Of a stretch of 32,051 nt of DNA, positions 1 through 32,051 are shown in pieces. The translations under genes were made by a program, and so were the position numbers. Under the pieces are notes generated by a model. The model worked only from the letters and a program-made list of their open reading frames with translations. It was not told the DNA's origin and made no database searches. The first letter of the stretch is position 1, and the number at the start of each line of letters is the position of its first letter. Source of the DNA: Paulinella micropora (lineage: Eukaryota > Cercozoa > Imbricatea > Euglyphida); contig BJOX01000069.1 in the NCBI GenBank assembly GCA_009731375.1, forward strand, positions 948,280 to 980,330, written 5' to 3'.

Positions 1-226
1 GGCTCGTTCCATAAAGCGCCCCTTGCAGAACGAGCTCCCACCTCCATTACAGAGGGCCCAGTAAGCAGATGGAGTTTCGAGACTGTTCGACAGTCTAGTA
101 TAAACCGACAGAGCACTGTGGGTTTTATTCCGGGCTCAACAAGCGAGAAAGGGCACCCTGAGGGAACAGGATTGTGCTTCCCGTCGCTATTTCGGCATGT
201 GACTCATAGGCGTATGGCTAGGCACA
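1..226 (-). mobile_element. Interspersed element, family A, third copy cut by the window edge
   Basis: It matches 25467-25692 with only a few differences (for example an extra A near base 14 and GGCCCAG against GGACCCAG). It joins a GATA array at about 227. The small divergence suggests recent copying or gene conversion. Confidence 0.75.
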
Positions 227-227
227 G

Positions 228-293
<66 letters not shown>

Positions 294-430
294 GTAGGTA
301 GGTAGATAGGTAGATAGGTAGATATGATATGTTGATATGATGTAGAGCTTGGACCCAGTTTCAACTCACATGCCCCACTTAACGCTCCTGGGGTGTGTAG
401 GTAGGTAGGTAGGTAGATAGATAAGATAAA
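227..430. repeat. GATA and GGTA tetranucleotide array
   Basis: (GATA)n then GGTA variants occupy about 227-322. A second short GGTA block lies near 395-430. On the sense (minus) strand this is TATC/TACC. Confidence 0.9.
355..387 (-). CDS. Possible further exon of the giant gene
   Basis: A 33-nt segment with CCCAG before it and a GT after it can encode ALSGACELKLG if entered in phase 1. Entry in phase 0, as exon 58's chosen donor would give, meets a stop after two codons. The exon 58 donor or this exon may therefore be wrong. Weak candidate only. Confidence 0.2.
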
Positions 431-478
431 TAGACATGAACGGAATGATTGCCAGGCAGATGAATTAGGATCAGCTAC

Positions 479-31896
<31,418 letters not shown>

Positions 31897-31904
31897 CTAA
31901 ATCA

Positions 31905-31934
31905 ATCAATAAATATAAAAGCAAATAAATAATG

Positions 31935-31994
<60 letters not shown>
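31905..31994. repeat. AAT trinucleotide array upstream of exon 1
   Basis: AATA units followed by (AAT)n to 31994. The remaining bases up to 32051 are unique intron. Confidence 0.95.
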
Positions 31995-32051
31995 GTGCTT
32001 CTCTGTCAATGGCTGATGCATTTCTGCACATGCGCCTCCATCGTCTCACCC

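Overview
This window comes from a nuclear eukaryotic genome, most likely a protist; the sequence does not let me name a genus. The evidence is dozens of canonical GT-AG introns, GC-rich exons, dense microsatellites, retroposon-like repeats, a Tc1/mariner relic, a degenerate TTAGGG-type tract inside an intron, and assembly N-gaps. No prokaryotic signal (operons, ribosome binding sites, CRISPR, tRNA or rRNA) was seen.

Almost everything supports one huge gene on the minus strand, running from beyond base 32051 down to at least base 479. I traced 58 exons totalling 7585 nt. They join through 57 canonical GT-AG introns into one uninterrupted reading frame of 2528 codons, with matching phase at every junction (24 phase 0, 16 phase 1, 17 phase 2). 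Neither the start nor the stop codon is inside the window. From N to C terminus the protein has a Ser/Gly-rich stretch (31.9-31.0 kb), helical and acidic regions (30.7-20.4 kb), a charged coiled-coil stretch (19.7-19.0 kb), ankyrin repeats (18.8-17.6 kb), a Thr/Ala/Ser low-complexity exon (17.1-16.7 kb), a Lys/Arg/Glu coiled coil (15.8-15.6 kb), a B30.2/SPRY domain (14.4-13.1 kb), acidic linkers (12.9-11.0 kb), and a C-terminal half with conserved-looking blocks and two possible small beta-barrels (9.2-8.3 kb and 0.74-0.48 kb). The layout resembles giant ubiquitin-ligase scaffolds of the HERC1/HECTD4/RNF123 kind. No HECT, RING or RCC1 domain is visible here, so that family assignment is inference.

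The introns are the remarkable part. About three quarters of the window is intron, and most of that is tetranucleotide repeat (GATA, CATA, GTAT, GGTA, AAAT) or other short repeat, often starting at the splice donor itself. In the gene's sense direction the repeats are nearly all free of AG. At no fewer than eleven places the edge of an exon is duplicated on the other side of, or inside, a microsatellite intron. One intron is bounded by a perfect 14-bp direct repeat containing AGGT, and two duplicates look like usable alternative exons. Several introns also carry interspersed elements. Two unrelated families share the same 3' end, CGA(T/C)ATCTCATC, followed by a (TATC)n tail, so retroposition is a plausible way these microsatellites were seeded. 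A Tc1/mariner relic with long complex inverted repeats sits in another intron.

Gaps of N lie at 7622-7631, 8511-8830, 16599-16608, 23660-23704 and 29606-29615.
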